This document shows, piece by piece, positions 37,601 to 52,600 of a stretch of DNA of 64,000 nt. The notes under the pieces were generated by a model. That model saw nothing but the letters and a program-made list of their open reading frames with translations, searched no databases and was not told where the DNA came from. How positions within the stretch are numbered: the first letter of the stretch is position 1; every line of letters starts with the position of its first letter. The position numbers and the translations under genes were made by a program. This DNA comes from Petrosia ficiformis (taxonomy: Eukaryota > Porifera > Demospongiae > Haplosclerida > Petrosiidae): contig OX345636.1 in the NCBI GenBank assembly GCA_947044365.1, forward strand, positions 48,276,896-48,340,895, written 5' to 3'.

Positions 37601-40600
37601 TATTCATGACATTTCACTGACAGTCAATGACTTGCAATGCCAACACTAGACATGTATGCTTTTTTGTGTACATGTATCTCATAGTTCAATCCATTGCTTC
37701 ATTATTGTATATATACACATGTACATGTAAAGTCATCATATAATAATTAGTGCTATATACATACATGTACATTAAATCTTCCCTCATTGACGAGTGTGAG
37801 CTGCACTGAATCATATCTACATGTACTGTACTGTACATGTACATGTACATGCAGTATTGCACAAAAGATTCATTGTAAATGTACTGTACATGTATATAGA
37901 AAATTTGTGGTGCTTGCTGTCACTATTTCATTTCTATATACATGTACATGTACATGTACATGTATATGTAGATATATTTTATTACCCAGATACCGGGAAA
38001 TATCACAAGTTGGATACGCTAGTATTGCTACATGTATGAGTTCGAAAGATGCGTGGCAATACGCCTATCTAACAAGTGATATTTCCTGGTACATGTATCT
38101 GGGTAATAAAATGTTGAAATAAAGTAGTGCACTACATGCATACATGTATGTAATTTCATTGGTGAATTGGTTACTAATACTTCCTGTCATGTGACTTTCG
38201 GGGTAATAAGCAACCAACTTGTAATATGATACAGTAAAATATTATCATACATTGTATGCTTTGGATTTCTCGTTAAATTATATGGGAACCTTGTTTCCAT
38301 GGTAACTACACTGTATATATTATTACGATAAATGTTATTACATGTATTGTACGAAATTTTCCTATTTATTTATCCGTGGTCTCCAAGAGAAAGGAGAAAT
38401 TGCAAGGAAAATCCCATCTCTCTGTATGACCTGTATTATTACTATACAGTAATTAGTTAGATTTACTTTCAGCTAAAATAGTGCCACTCCTCCTTATAAA
38501 TGAAGAGTTTGTCGATCTATTAACAGATGGTGATAGCCTTCCATTGCGAGACCTAACAGCCTTTCGACGTTGTAGAGGACTCTCCCCTCCAGATGACGAT
38601 GACTCTAAAAGATGTTCATCTATTTTAATCACAGTTCCTGAATCAACACTCTTTCCTCTTTTAGACTCTTCATTGTGTTTTTTGTCATCCCTTGATGTTG
38701 TGCTGATGTGTTCAGATCGAGTTCTAGTGAATTCATGTAACTGGAGAAAAAATAAATAAATAATAATAATGACTGATAAACAAACAACAAATGAAATAGT
38801 AAAGTCATGTGACTATGAATGAATATACATGTACTTATGATATATGAAATAATGGTTGAAATAATTATGATGGATGAAAAAAGGATTGAGTAATTGATAA
38901 ATTCATGTACATGTACATGCATGTACATGTACATGTACAATGCACATGTACATGTATATACATGTGCATGTACATTATAATACAAGTAGGTGATATTTAC
39001 AAATTAATGTATAGTGGTATATTTTTTCTGTTTCGTAGATTTACATGTACTCTACGCAAAAAAAAATTAACCCCAAAAATCACAAGTTCAGTTATGTGTG
39101 GCCAAAAGTACATGTAATTATCCACATCACCACATGGGTCCAAAAGTGTTGAAGCGTGTGTATTGTTGCCTGATCCCAAAGACTTTCCAATAAAGTTCCC
39201 TCCACTTCGAATTGTGAAGTGGAGGAAACGTTGTCTTTGGGTCCCATCTGCAATAACTTAAAATCGAAATATACCCAATATATGGTATCATTGATTGTTT
39301 AGACTCTGAGAAATAATTCTAAGACAGTTGGCTGCTTTAATATTTTCTAAGCCCTTTGTGGCTGTGCTTAATGAGGCCATTGTGGTTGCCTTTTTGTTTG
39401 TTAACCACTTTTGACGAGGTACATGTACATGTACATGTGTGTATTTAGTATTATTATAATGTATTTATACTATTATTCACAACTTCATATATTCAGACTA
39501 ACGAAAATCCTGAAGCAGATCAAGTCACTGAGAATAGTATATTTTTTTATTTTTATGAAGGAACTGAAGGTACACATGTACATGTAAGTCAGATGGTTTG
39601 ATTAGATAATGCACAACATGTTTGATAGAAGCCTATCATCAATCGAACAAAACATCGTAACTGCAAAATGAGGCAGAAGAACTCAAAAGAAAACGACTAA
39701 GATACAGTGTATGATACAGTAGTAAGTTGATAGTGTATGCATATACACATGTACATTGTATATTATTAGTTGACATGTATTAGTCTTTTTCCCACAAAGG
39801 ACGGAAACATAGAAAACCATTCCAGAAACATGGAAAGCCCTCCCTATGATTGCTTTCCCACGGGTTCGAACTATATATATATATTTATTTATTTATTTAT
39901 ATGTTTGTGTCCACTTGCGCGAGTATGCGTTGTATACGTACATGTAGTTAAGGAAGTTACGTCATTCCCGAGGGCTCGATCAATTAATGGGCATGGCGCG
40001 TAAAAGAACGCGCGCTCAAGCTCTACAGACCAGCAGAAAGAAAGCTGTGTAGCTTACGTAGAAACTGGAACTAATAGCTAACTATTCTACCTGAAATATA
40101 TTCCTAAAGTTCTACAAGGTTCTTTAAAAGGTAAAGAGAGTAGATAATCAAAATATCTTGTAATACTTTTCTTTGATACATTATAGAGTGTTACTATATC
40201 CACCAAGTATGCTGACATGCAAAAAGGATGTATTGTAGCAGTGAAATGTAACAAATATAAAGATCGTCCGCAAATTGGTAAAGTAGTGTACGTGGAAAAT
40301 GACAGATTTCAGATAGAATGGATGATTGGGACATATGAGGATGAATGGGAGATGTGGTGGTACGGAAAAACGATAGCGAAGGAAAAGTTATTAAGAAAAA
40401 ATTTTGTTGTTGTGGGATTAAAATTAAATAGTGACAACAAGTTGCCAGCAGCTACAATTGCCAAACTGAAGAAGCTATACAACAAATTTTAAATTCATGT
40501 ATCTTATTTTTGCACATTTTTTTCAAAAATTTTACCCTTTTTTTTGTAGGAAAAAAATTTTAAACCTTTTTTTCATGTAATTTTCATATAGTTATCACAT

Positions 40601-43600
40601 GAAAATTAATGTAAAATTCATTGTAAAATTTCATGCAGTTAGTATACATGGTGTATGAAATTTCATGGTGTTTTAATGTGAAATTAATGTCCAGTAATTT
40701 CTAAGGAGTGCATGAAAATTCATGGAATTAATTTTAATATTGTTTTCATGCTCATGCTTTCATGTGTTCACTTTTCATGTGATTTTCATATGAAAATTTG
40801 AACAGGCTTATGACCAATGAAAACTTCACTTTTCATGCAATTTACCACATTAAATAACCATGAAATTTACTTGAAATTTTCAAGTAAATTACATTGGTTT
40901 TTGTTTACTAGTGTACATGTATAATAGGCTGTTGTGTTTCAAGCATGATAAAGTTAGCCATGATTACTGATTACTGAATGCTGGACACCATAAAGCAATC
41001 ATAGGGATACTTTTTTTCTCTATATACACTTGTTTATACTGTGAATGGATATTCACATTATGCTTCTTTACAATTAGGACGCTGGCTAGAAAATCCAAAG
41101 ACAGCTGAAAGGTTGTGTGTTGCAAGTTACTCTCAAAGGAAGGTGGCACAAACAGAGTTGACTTCGTCAGATGCTGCAGCAGTGGGACAAAAAATACATG
41201 TACTGGGTGCATTCTTTACACCTGATCAAATAGTTAAAGGAAATTGCACCCCTTTGAGACATAACCTCCTTGACCAGGAAGTTACATGTATTCAAGGAAT
41301 TAGAAGTGAGTTTTGCTATACTACATGTACATGTACATGTACATGTACACATGTACATGTAGTCTATTTCATGATCAAACTGACCACCCTTTAGTGGACA
41401 TCAGGAACACTTCAGGTGAAAGACCCTTAATTGTTCAAGGGACAATGAACTCAAAGTGTAGGAAAACACAGGCAAACTGACTGTTCATTATAAATAATTA
41501 ATAACAATTTTCTGTTAGTAAAAAAAATTATTATTTTGCTAGCGAATGGAACGTAATATAGGATGGGGCTTGTGGTTTGGGATGTTAACACAAAGTTACA
41601 TTGTAATTATCACCACAACGTTTAAGCAATTATCGTCATGTTTGTGAAGGGAAGTGTACATGTACATGTACAATGTATGTAACTTTAATTTCACGATTAT
41701 ACATTATTTTTTTCACATGGGTGTACATGTACATGTACTGTACCTCAGGAGAAGAGTGAGAAGGTGATGAATTTGGTGAAACTTTGTCTGTCCCTCGAGG
41801 TTTTACAATTGTACGATCCCTGGCATCACTTTGAGTTCGATTTTTAGAATCAATCACTAACATATTTCGACGAGAAACAGGAGGTGTGACTATACAAAAT
41901 TTAGAGAAGGGGTAATAATTAAAATAGTTACATGTACATGTATACACATGTGGTCTAATGATGCTACTATAGCTTTCACAAAAAGGCATTAGTCATGTTT
42001 ATTTGACTCTCAGTTACTGTAAAATGGAACTACATGTACGTGAAAATAGGAGTACATGTACATGTACATGTGTATATACCACAAATAGGCTCGTGAAATA
42101 ATTAGAGCTTATACAGTGTACATATACACATGTACATGTACATGTACATGATCCACTGCCTAGCCTACATGTACATGTACATAGTACATGTACATGTACA
42201 CAGTGTACATGCATAAACTACATGTACAGTGTACGTACATGTACATGTAGTTAGTGTAGTACATGTACATGTATACATGTATGTACCATATATACCTACA
42301 TGTACATGTACATGTACATGTACATGCAGGGTTTCATTTAGAAAATTTGTCGAGGGGGCGAAAGGTGAATTTGAAAGACTTTGAGGGGGCGACATACAGG
42401 GTTATTGCAATGTGCATATTGGAAAGTGGAGGGCAAAACTTTCCAAGGAGGCACAAATACCACTAACCCCCACAACCCCCCCATGAGTACATGTACTCTT
42501 TAATTAGTATGGTTGGTTTATAAGAAGCTTGAAGCAAAATTTTGCTAGCAAGTTTATATAAACAGAATTTTTAAATAATTGTTTAGATTAAAAATTGGAT
42601 TAAAGAATGCATATTATGGTACATGACTACATGTACTAAGACAGGGAAACTTTTGTATAATGATGAGCCATGTTTTATTAGTTTCAGTAACATGTACTGT
42701 ACAAATATATTGACACACACCTGATTTTTTAGGCTCATCATTGTCACGAACAACAACTCTTGTCTTTGGAAATGGTCTGGCCTCTCTTGGAACATTTCCC
42801 TTTTTTAAACGATGAATTTTCTCCAGGGCTCTTCTTTGAGCCTCCTCTTCTTCCTCCTCTGTCTAGAGTGAGTAACAAATAACACGCAATTTATTTATAT
42901 ACAGTACATGTACATGTACATGTACATGTACTGTATATATGATAAATACTTTTTATTAATTGTTCACAAAATCTATTGTTTAGGACTGAAGAAAACTAAT
43001 TGAAAATATAATTCTTTTATTGACAATTGAATGAGGGCTATTACAAGATACATGTACATATACATGTATACATTTCTGTATTAATGCAATATGATTTTAT
43101 ATGATTCATATACAGTATAACTAAAGTACATGTACATGTATGTTTACATTCACAACAACTTTAAAATAATAATATGCACATGTACAAACATGCTTGTACA
43201 TGTATATAATGTATACATGTAGTTTAGTAAGGTTAATACATGATTACATGTATATTGTAATATAAAACATAAAACAGAGAGGATATACATGTAATACACG
43301 GTGCGAGTAAAAAAAAATTGTTGGTCATTTCAAATATTTAAATAATCTTCACCTGTAATAGCATTTACATGTACTAATTAATAATTGACATGACACTTAC
43401 TACGGTAAAATTATCTGGTTTCTCAAGAGTTTTCTGTTGTCGTGGAGTTCTAATTGTGTGACGAATCCATTTTGAAGGACGACCTCTATCTAATGCTTTG
43501 TTCTTGATTACCAAGTGAACTAAATGAGAAATAATTATACATGTACATGTACAGTGTCTAGTATGTGTATATGTACATGTACAGTGTACATGTACATTGT

Positions 43601-46600
43601 ACAATGTATGTGTACGCACATGTACATGTACAGTACATGTACAATAAACAAAATAGGTGTGATATTATATAAAAATCATTATGCATATAAATTATATGAA
43701 TTATATAATATACATGTATAATACATGTATATATTGTATATGCTAGAGAATGTTAGTATCCATGTAAGGACAAGCCTGAGAATCACAGTTTGCTCAGCAG
43801 TAGCCGTTCTCTCTGTCTGTCTGTCTAATCTTACTTACATGTGTACATGTACATGTATTTTTGGTCATCTCTCTTTCTCTCTCTCTATGTTTTCCTGACC
43901 ATGGACTGTTCAAGCTCCATCAGTCTCACTTGTCTCTCCTCTTTAATTTCTGCAGTGCATTTAACATCCTTCTCTCTTTTCAGCTACATGTACATGTATC
44001 TCTATAGCATTCTTACATGTATGGCTTGACTGGCTTCAAATGCATATAAAAAGATATTATTGGTATAAGTACTGTACATGCATACAGCCAAACTGTGCTA
44101 AATGAATGCAGCATAGTGATGCTTACTAATGTACTGTACCATGTACATTGTACATTTACATGTACATGTACATGTGTATACGTGTACATGTATGTACATG
44201 TATGTGATGTATATTACCATTATCATCACAAAGTTTGATTTTCCCATCTTCATCCTCAGTAAACAAAGCCTCACAAGGACACTCATTAACATGAAATAAT
44301 AACTCTGTATAAAGAGAGAATACAGTACATGTACATGTATATGAGTGTACACTGTACATGTACTTATAATAATATATAAATTTACCTTCATCGCTTTTTT
44401 TCAGGAATAATCCTCTATTAGCAACCCCTGCTATATCAAGTTTCGGTGAAACAGCAGGATCTTCAATAACCTGTTCAGAAAAGCAGTCAGACGGGTTAAG
44501 CAACTAAACTATCCATACCTCATATGATGTTATCTTGTAAGGAACAACAGTAGTAACAAAATCCTTAGAACTACCAATGAAGACTACAAGGACCTGACCA
44601 GGAATAGGGTTTTGAAATTAGTGAATACGTGTATGAGGTACAATGTATCTTTAAAAGGTTGCTACTCTACTGTATGGTACAGGAAGCAGTGTTTGAGGTA
44701 CAATGTATCTTTAAAAGGTTGCTACTCTACTGTATGGTACAGGAAGCAGTGTTTGAGGTACAATGTATCTTTAAAAGGTTGCTACTCTACTGTATTGTAC
44801 AGGAAGCAGTGTTTGAGGTACAATGTATCTTTAAAAGGTTGCTACTCTACTGTATGGTACAGGAAGCAGTGTTTGAGGTACAATGTATCTTTAAAAGGTT
44901 GCTACTGTACTGTATGGTACAGGAAGCAGTGTTTGAGGTACAATGTATCTTTAAAAGGTTGCTACTCTACTGTATTGTACAGGAAGCAGTGTTTGAGGTA
45001 CAATGTATCTTTAAAAGGTTGCTACTCTACTGTATGGTACAGGAAGCAGTGTTTGAGGAAGCAGTGTTTGAGGTACAATGTATCTTTAAAAGGTTGCTAC
45101 TCTACTGTATTGTACAGGAAGCAGTGTTTGAGGTACAATGTATCTTTAAAAGGTTTCTACTCTACTGTATTGTACAGGAAGCAGTGTTTGAGGTACAATG
45201 TATCTTTAAAAGGTTGCTACTCTACTGTATGGTACAGGAAGCAGTGTTTGAGGTACAATGTATCTTTAAAAGGTTGCTACTCTACTGTATTGTACAGGAA
45301 GCAGTGTTTGAGGTACAATGTATCTTTAAAAGGTTTCTACTCTACTGTATTGTACAGGAAGCAGTGTTTGAGGTACAATGTATCTTTAAAAGGTTGCTAC
45401 TCTACTGTATGGTACAGGAAGCAGTGTTTGAGGTACAATCTATCTTTAAAAGGTTGCTACTCTACTGTATGGTACAGGAAGCAGTGTTTGAGGTACAATG
45501 TATCTTTAAAGGTTGCTACTCTACTGTATTGTACAGGAAGTAGTGTTTGTATCTTTGAAAGGTTGCTACTCTACTGTAAGTCTATATTGTAAGGGAAGAC
45601 AACAAAATGTGTTAGCCAGGAAGATTAATAGGCATACTTCCTGCACATCAAATGAGAGTAACCTATTTTGCCTCATACAATGTAAATTGAATACCAGAGC
45701 TGGTTACATGCACTTACCCTATGAGTAGGATCAAGAGCAAAGAATTGATGAGTACTGGGATGATATAAAACAAGTGAATCTTTAGGATTCAGTGCAATCT
45801 CTAAAATATAGAAAAAAATATGAATGATCAATAACACTAAACGAAATCCTACAGTAGATGAGGAAAGAAGATACATGTACATATACATGTACATGTATAG
45901 AAATACATGTACATGTACATGCATGTAAATCAGTCACTTTGGAAATAATAATTTTGTTTAGAATCTCCCTTTAAACACTTACTATTCACCCATTTGTACA
46001 GGAAGCAGATAACTAAACCTATACATGTACATGTACACTTTGTATGTACATTGTATACATGTATAGTACATGTATGTACATTGTATACATGTATAGTACA
46101 TGTATGTACATTGTATACATGTATAGTACATGTACATGTGTATGTACATTGTACACATGTATAGTACATGTATGTACATTGTATACATGTATAGTACATG
46201 TATGTACATTGTATACATGTATAGTACATGTATGTACATTGTATACATGTATAGTACATGTATGTACATTGTATACATGTATAGTACATGTATGTACATT
46301 GTACACATGTATAGTACATGTATGTACATTGTATACATGTATAGTACATGTATGTACATTGTATACATGTATAGTACATGTATGTACATTGTATACATGT
46401 ATAGTACATGTATGTACATTGTATACATGTATAGTACATGTATGTACATTGTATACATGTATAGTACATGTATGTACATTGTATACATGTATAGTACATG
46501 TATGTACATTGTATACATACATGTATATAGTACATGTATGTACATTGTATACATATATAGTACATGTATGTACATGTACATTGTATACATATATAGTACA

Positions 46601-49600
46601 TGTATGTACATGTACATTGTATACATATATAGTATGTATACAGTGTACAAGTAGATTAATTGTGACTAGATTGCATACATGTACATGTTACAGCTATGAA
46701 ATCAAATACATGTACTTGTATGTACATGTACATGTACATGTAGGTACATGTACTTGTGAATGTACACGTGCTTTACTTTAGCACCCCAGGGGTCTTATAT
46801 TACCTTTTCCCTTGTTATCCACAATCCAGATCTGAGCAGCTGATGATGTTAATTTATCTCTTACTTTCTCAAGAAGATCAGACACATTATCAGAGACAGA
46901 TACTTTCACTGTTATCCTACTAGTATCAGCAAAATTAACAGGAATATGAATACTGTATAAAAAATAAATAATAAAACTGGTAATTAATGGATTGGTGGAT
47001 GGATGGACAGATGGATTGGATGGATGGATAAATGAATGGATGGCTGGATGGATGATGGAAGAGTCAACACATGCAACCAACCAACGATCAATCCATGCAT
47101 TCATTCATGAATGGATCTATCCATCCGCCCAGACACACACACACACACACACACACAGCATCTGTAATGGTTAATAGCCTTGTTAATTATAAACATTTTC
47201 AGATATGGATAGAGAGGGGAGGGTCGAGATGTCAACCCCCAGTTCTGATTCCCAAGGCCAGACTATCCCTGTCAGGAGTCCAATAACACCAAAGTATCAA
47301 AGTATACACACATGTACATGTACATGTACATGTATGTGAAATTGTGAATATGTTAAAAGTTAAGATTGTTTGTGACACTGCTTTGGACTAATAAAGTCCA
47401 AAATATGGGAAAGCTCTGAACCATGAGTAAAATACTAGGTAGTCTGACTAAAACTCAAAGGAGAATCACTGTCTTTCTTTCTGTGACAGGACAGAAACTT
47501 TACACCATTGGTGTTGGAACTGTGCACTACTTGCCTCAGCGGTTCAGCTAGTTTGCCCTTTCCACCCAACACGTACAGTTGTAAATACACACCAACACAC
47601 ATACATTTTACTCTCAAAGTCTGAAACTCCTGATCTTGATGACTCTTCATCAATTGAATACTCACCAACAAGAACCATCTGCAAAACAAACACATGTACA
47701 AATTTACATGTTCATGTCAAGTACAAGTACATGTACATGTAAATGTGTATATGCATCTGCAGACACATATACATGTACATGATGACTCGAGATAGAAAGA
47801 TGGAAAGAAGGAAAAAAAGAAAGAAAGACAGGTACCATGTACACAAACTACATGTACATGTACACACATGTAAACGTATACTAAATTATTTTTCAGATCG
47901 ACACAGCTACATGTACATGTATTGTGAAAAACCACAACTTACACAATGTACATGTACATGTACACTGTACATGTACTTAAAAGGCTATATTATACATTCA
48001 AGTACATGTACTCACCAGAGCATCACTAGAAAGATGTACATGTAATTACTTTCAAATAATATTACATGCAAATCAGTTCAGAATTGAAATTTGTCTATTC
48101 CTGAATTACATGTACAGTGTACATGTACATGTACGTATGTATTCAAACTCAGTTTAACATTCTGTAAAATTAATAGTTACAATAGTAAACACACCTCATG
48201 ACTACATGTACATGTAGTCATATCACATGAATATCACATGACGACTTACCCCATCCTCGTCATCTTCTTCCATCAGAACTCTTTCTAATAGTTTCCTCTC
48301 TTGTTCTTCATTAAGGACAGTATCTCTAACCTCTCTCTTTGACCAATAAGCTCTAATGTATCGCAATGCATGTACCCAATAACGCATTAGATCTGGAGTC
48401 TAATCACATGAAAATCACATGATAACATGTACCAAATATATACATGTACATGTACAGTACATACATTGTGTATGTCAATAAACTGTCACCATACAGTAAC
48501 AGTAATTACCTTAGTTCTACTGTTAGTATAGTAATTACTGTATCACTACTGTGGTATTAATTAAGTGGTATACCACCACTTAATTAATACCACAGTAGTG
48601 ATACAGTAATTACTATACTAACAGTAGAACTAAGGTAATTACTGTTACCCTTTAGTGTAAGCTTCTTCTTCCTTATTGACATCACTACTGTGGTATTAAT
48701 TAAGTGGTATACCACCACTTAATTAATACCACAGTAGTGATACAGTAATTACTATACTAACAGTAGAACTAAGGTAATTACTGTTACTGTATGGTGACAG
48801 TAATTACCTTTTCTGAACTATTACAAGTTTTACAACTACTGTTGCACTACTGTAGTGCAGAAATGAAACTATTGAGTAACTACTGTACTGTATGGTGACT
48901 TGTTATTGACATACATGTACATGTACATGTGTATACTGTATACTGTATACATGCAGTGTACATGTAAGTGAAGATAACATATACACTTTTTATTGACATA
49001 TATACATGTACTGTACATGTACATGTTTTCAAAACATTCACTGTCCCAGTTTATTGCCATTGCCAACCACCAAAAAAAAACAACTACTCCGTTCACTTCA
49101 ATACATTTTCTGAAGAAATGGCTGCCGTTGTGACATCACGTGACATCACGTTAATCATTTTAATTGAATTCTTTAACTCTTATACGAAAAGAGTCACTTC
49201 TTTGGTTACCCTTCAATAGTGTGTAGAAATAAATCTTTTTAGTGTAAGCTTCTTCTTCCTTTTGATCGTGTTTACAAAGGTTTGTTGAGGCCTGCAGCGT
49301 GTCAAGTAACAAGTTGCATTGCTTGTCATAAGGTGTACATGTACATGTATATAAATTGTGTACACACAAAAACATGTACATGTATATACATGTATAATAT
49401 ATATATACAGACATGTACATGTTTGTACAGGATATTAGGCCATGAATTCAATTACCATATAAAGATTGTAAGATTATTTAATATACTTAATGATAGACTT
49501 TTCCCCCCACTCCACTGGCTGCACTGCATATTACTACATCATACATGTACATGTACATGTACATGTACATGTACATTCAAATTCAAAATAACAAATGAAT

Positions 49601-52600
49601 ATACACGTACAAAGAAATGGATGTTATTTCAATACTAACATAAACATGTACATGTACTAGAAGAATACAGTACATTGCCAGCCTGAGCTACAGAGTGACA
49701 ATTGGTCAGCAATGTATTCATATAATTTTGCAAGGCCATTCATATACACTGTACATGTACATTGTAATTGCTCCTTAATGCAAGGGTGTCCTTACATGTA
49801 TTTCAAGGTGTCCTCAATAGATGGGATTCGCTGTATGCATGTACATGTAACATGTGGTATTATGTACATGTACACAACATGTAGTATCATGATATTTGAA
49901 ATAATGATTGAAATAATTATTGTCATAAAATAGTAAAAGAAATCAATCATAATTACATGTACATGTACACTAACTTCTTATATGTACTTGGATAAGTATA
50001 AAATTAGTCAAATTTAGATAAACAATAAGCCTTGTTAAGTTATCCATGCAAATGTACTGATACACTCAAAAGCCAATATTGATTGTATCACAATATTGAA
50101 TGAAAGTATAAAGTATTGATATTTCGATATATCAATATGTACATGTACATGCACTGCACATCACTAGTACATGTACTTATACATTGTACATGTACGGCTA
50201 AATAGAACATGTACGTGGTATTACTAAATAGACCATATGTGGTATTACTTACACAGCTAAACAGACCATATGTGGTATTACTTACAGAGCTACATGTACA
50301 TGTACAGCTAAATAGAACATGTACGTGGTATTATTTACACAGCTAAACAGACCATACATGTATGTGGTATTACTTACAGAGCTACATGTACATGTAAATG
50401 TAAATAGAACATGTACATGTACGTGGTATTACTTACACAGCTAAACAGACCATACATGTATGTGGTATTACTTACAGAGCTATACATGTACATGTACATG
50501 TAAATGTAAAGAGAACATGTAATATTACATGTACATGTACAACACATATTATTTACATGTATTATACACATGTACATGTACATGATATATAGAACGATTT
50601 CAGCATCAACCCCATAGTTACATGTACATGTACATGTATGTATATTATAAATACATTCATGTATTATATACATGTATGTTTGACATACCTCAGCAAGGAG
50701 ATTGTAAACCTGTTGACCTTGTGATGTAAATTCAGTAACAGAAAATCCACTATTTAAGTGATGCTTACGAGGAACCTTATTAAACACCGACTCACTAATA
50801 TCAGTTACCTAATAAAAGTACATTGTGTAATTATGAAATACATCAATAAAAGGTCTCCATACAGTAATTACTCGAACATTTGCATGTGTTACAGTAAATA
50901 CGAAATTATACACATGTATGTATAATCATGTACAGTGTTGAAATGATCTCTTTGTTTCAATCGTTGTTTGAGCAGAAACACGGAGAACATGTCTGTCTGT
51001 GTAGACTGAAGGAGAGATAAGGACATAAAATAATTGAGAACCCATGGCTCTATGTACATGTATTTATGAGAACATGGACACCTGAAAACTTAGACAGTAG
51101 CATATATCTAGAAACCTAAAAAGGGGATTTCAATCCACGTAAAATGTGCAAAATTTTAAGCTTATTAATTATTCATGAGGGGTGTGGTCAATAAAATTAG
51201 CACCTTTGATCACCAGACAAATTTTTTGATGGAAGTTCTCTTGTCTGGAAAGATCTATAACTGGTAAATAGCATGGTATTATGACTTGTGTCGGGACAGT
51301 TGGGAAAGGACTTAATGTAAGCTATACATGTACTAACTTAACGCTATTAAATATTATGATTTAACTGGTTTGAAAGAGGGTTTCCATGGAAACCAAGAAA
51401 CCCCATGTTAATCTTATATTACATGCACATGTATATATTATAGTGTTATTACATATTACAATCTCCATTACACATGTTTTGCTGAAAGTAAGATCAAAGA
51501 GTACATTGTGAGTAAAGTAATTTGAATGTACTACACACTACACAGTATTACACTTAGTAGTATGCTATCACATAGAAATGTAAAGGAAATTCACACATGT
51601 GCATGTAGATATACATGTACATGTACATGTACATGTAGTCATGTACATTACCTGTACATTGTACTAAAAGTGGACATGTTGATAAACTAACAAAAGGGGT
51701 CAAAGATTGCTACATGTATACAGTATACATGTACATGTATGCCAGTAAAAAGTCACCATACACTATAGTACTACAGTTATTACTCAGAATTAAGTGAGCA
51801 CTAAATACATTGTAGTTCAACAGTATATATACATGTACATGTAGTTTTAACAGTAATTGGTGTACATGTTAATTCAACACCACAGTAGTGATACAGTAAT
51901 TACTACACTATACTGACAGTAGAACTAAGGTAATTACTGTTTCTGTGCATGTACATGTATATGTACTGTACATGATAAGAACAACCAACAGCTCCACATA
52001 CATGTACATGTATGCATGATGAAAGCAAAATGATGAAGGTAATCAACATGATGAAGGTAAATGATTACAAATAATTGTTATTCATGAATTGGATACTATT
52101 AGTGTGATGAATAATTGAATTATAGATCTAATTCATGTACATATAACCATAAAAATGTAAATTGGTCCATACTGGCACTTTCAGTTGTTTAAATCAGTTA
52201 GCCTGTCATTAATTAACTACATCTGACATTATAGTTTACATACATGTACATGTACATGTACATTGTACTACATGTATCTTGATCAAAGAGTACATTGTGA
52301 GTAAAGTAATTTGAATGTACTACACACTACACAGTATTACACTTAGTAGTATGCTATCACATAGAAATGTAAAGGAAATTCACACATTACTATGATTACA
52401 AATACTATAGTACTACATGTACTAAGCAGTACAGTTGACCACCTTTTAGTTCTCATCAAAGTAATGTAAACCTATAGGTACTGTACATGTCTAAATAAAA
52501 GTGGCATAAACATGTACTAGTACATGTTTGTAAAAATGTACATGTACATGTATCAAAACAGGAGCTTATGAGTGCCACGAAGCAATGCGAAGGAGCGTCA

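Noticed and set aside
46044..46781. Long plus-strand ORF of 245 codons (Tyr/Met/Cys/Thr rich) and matching minus-strand ORFs
   Set aside because: Produced entirely by the 30-bp minisatellite, open in several frames on both strands; no start context or domain.
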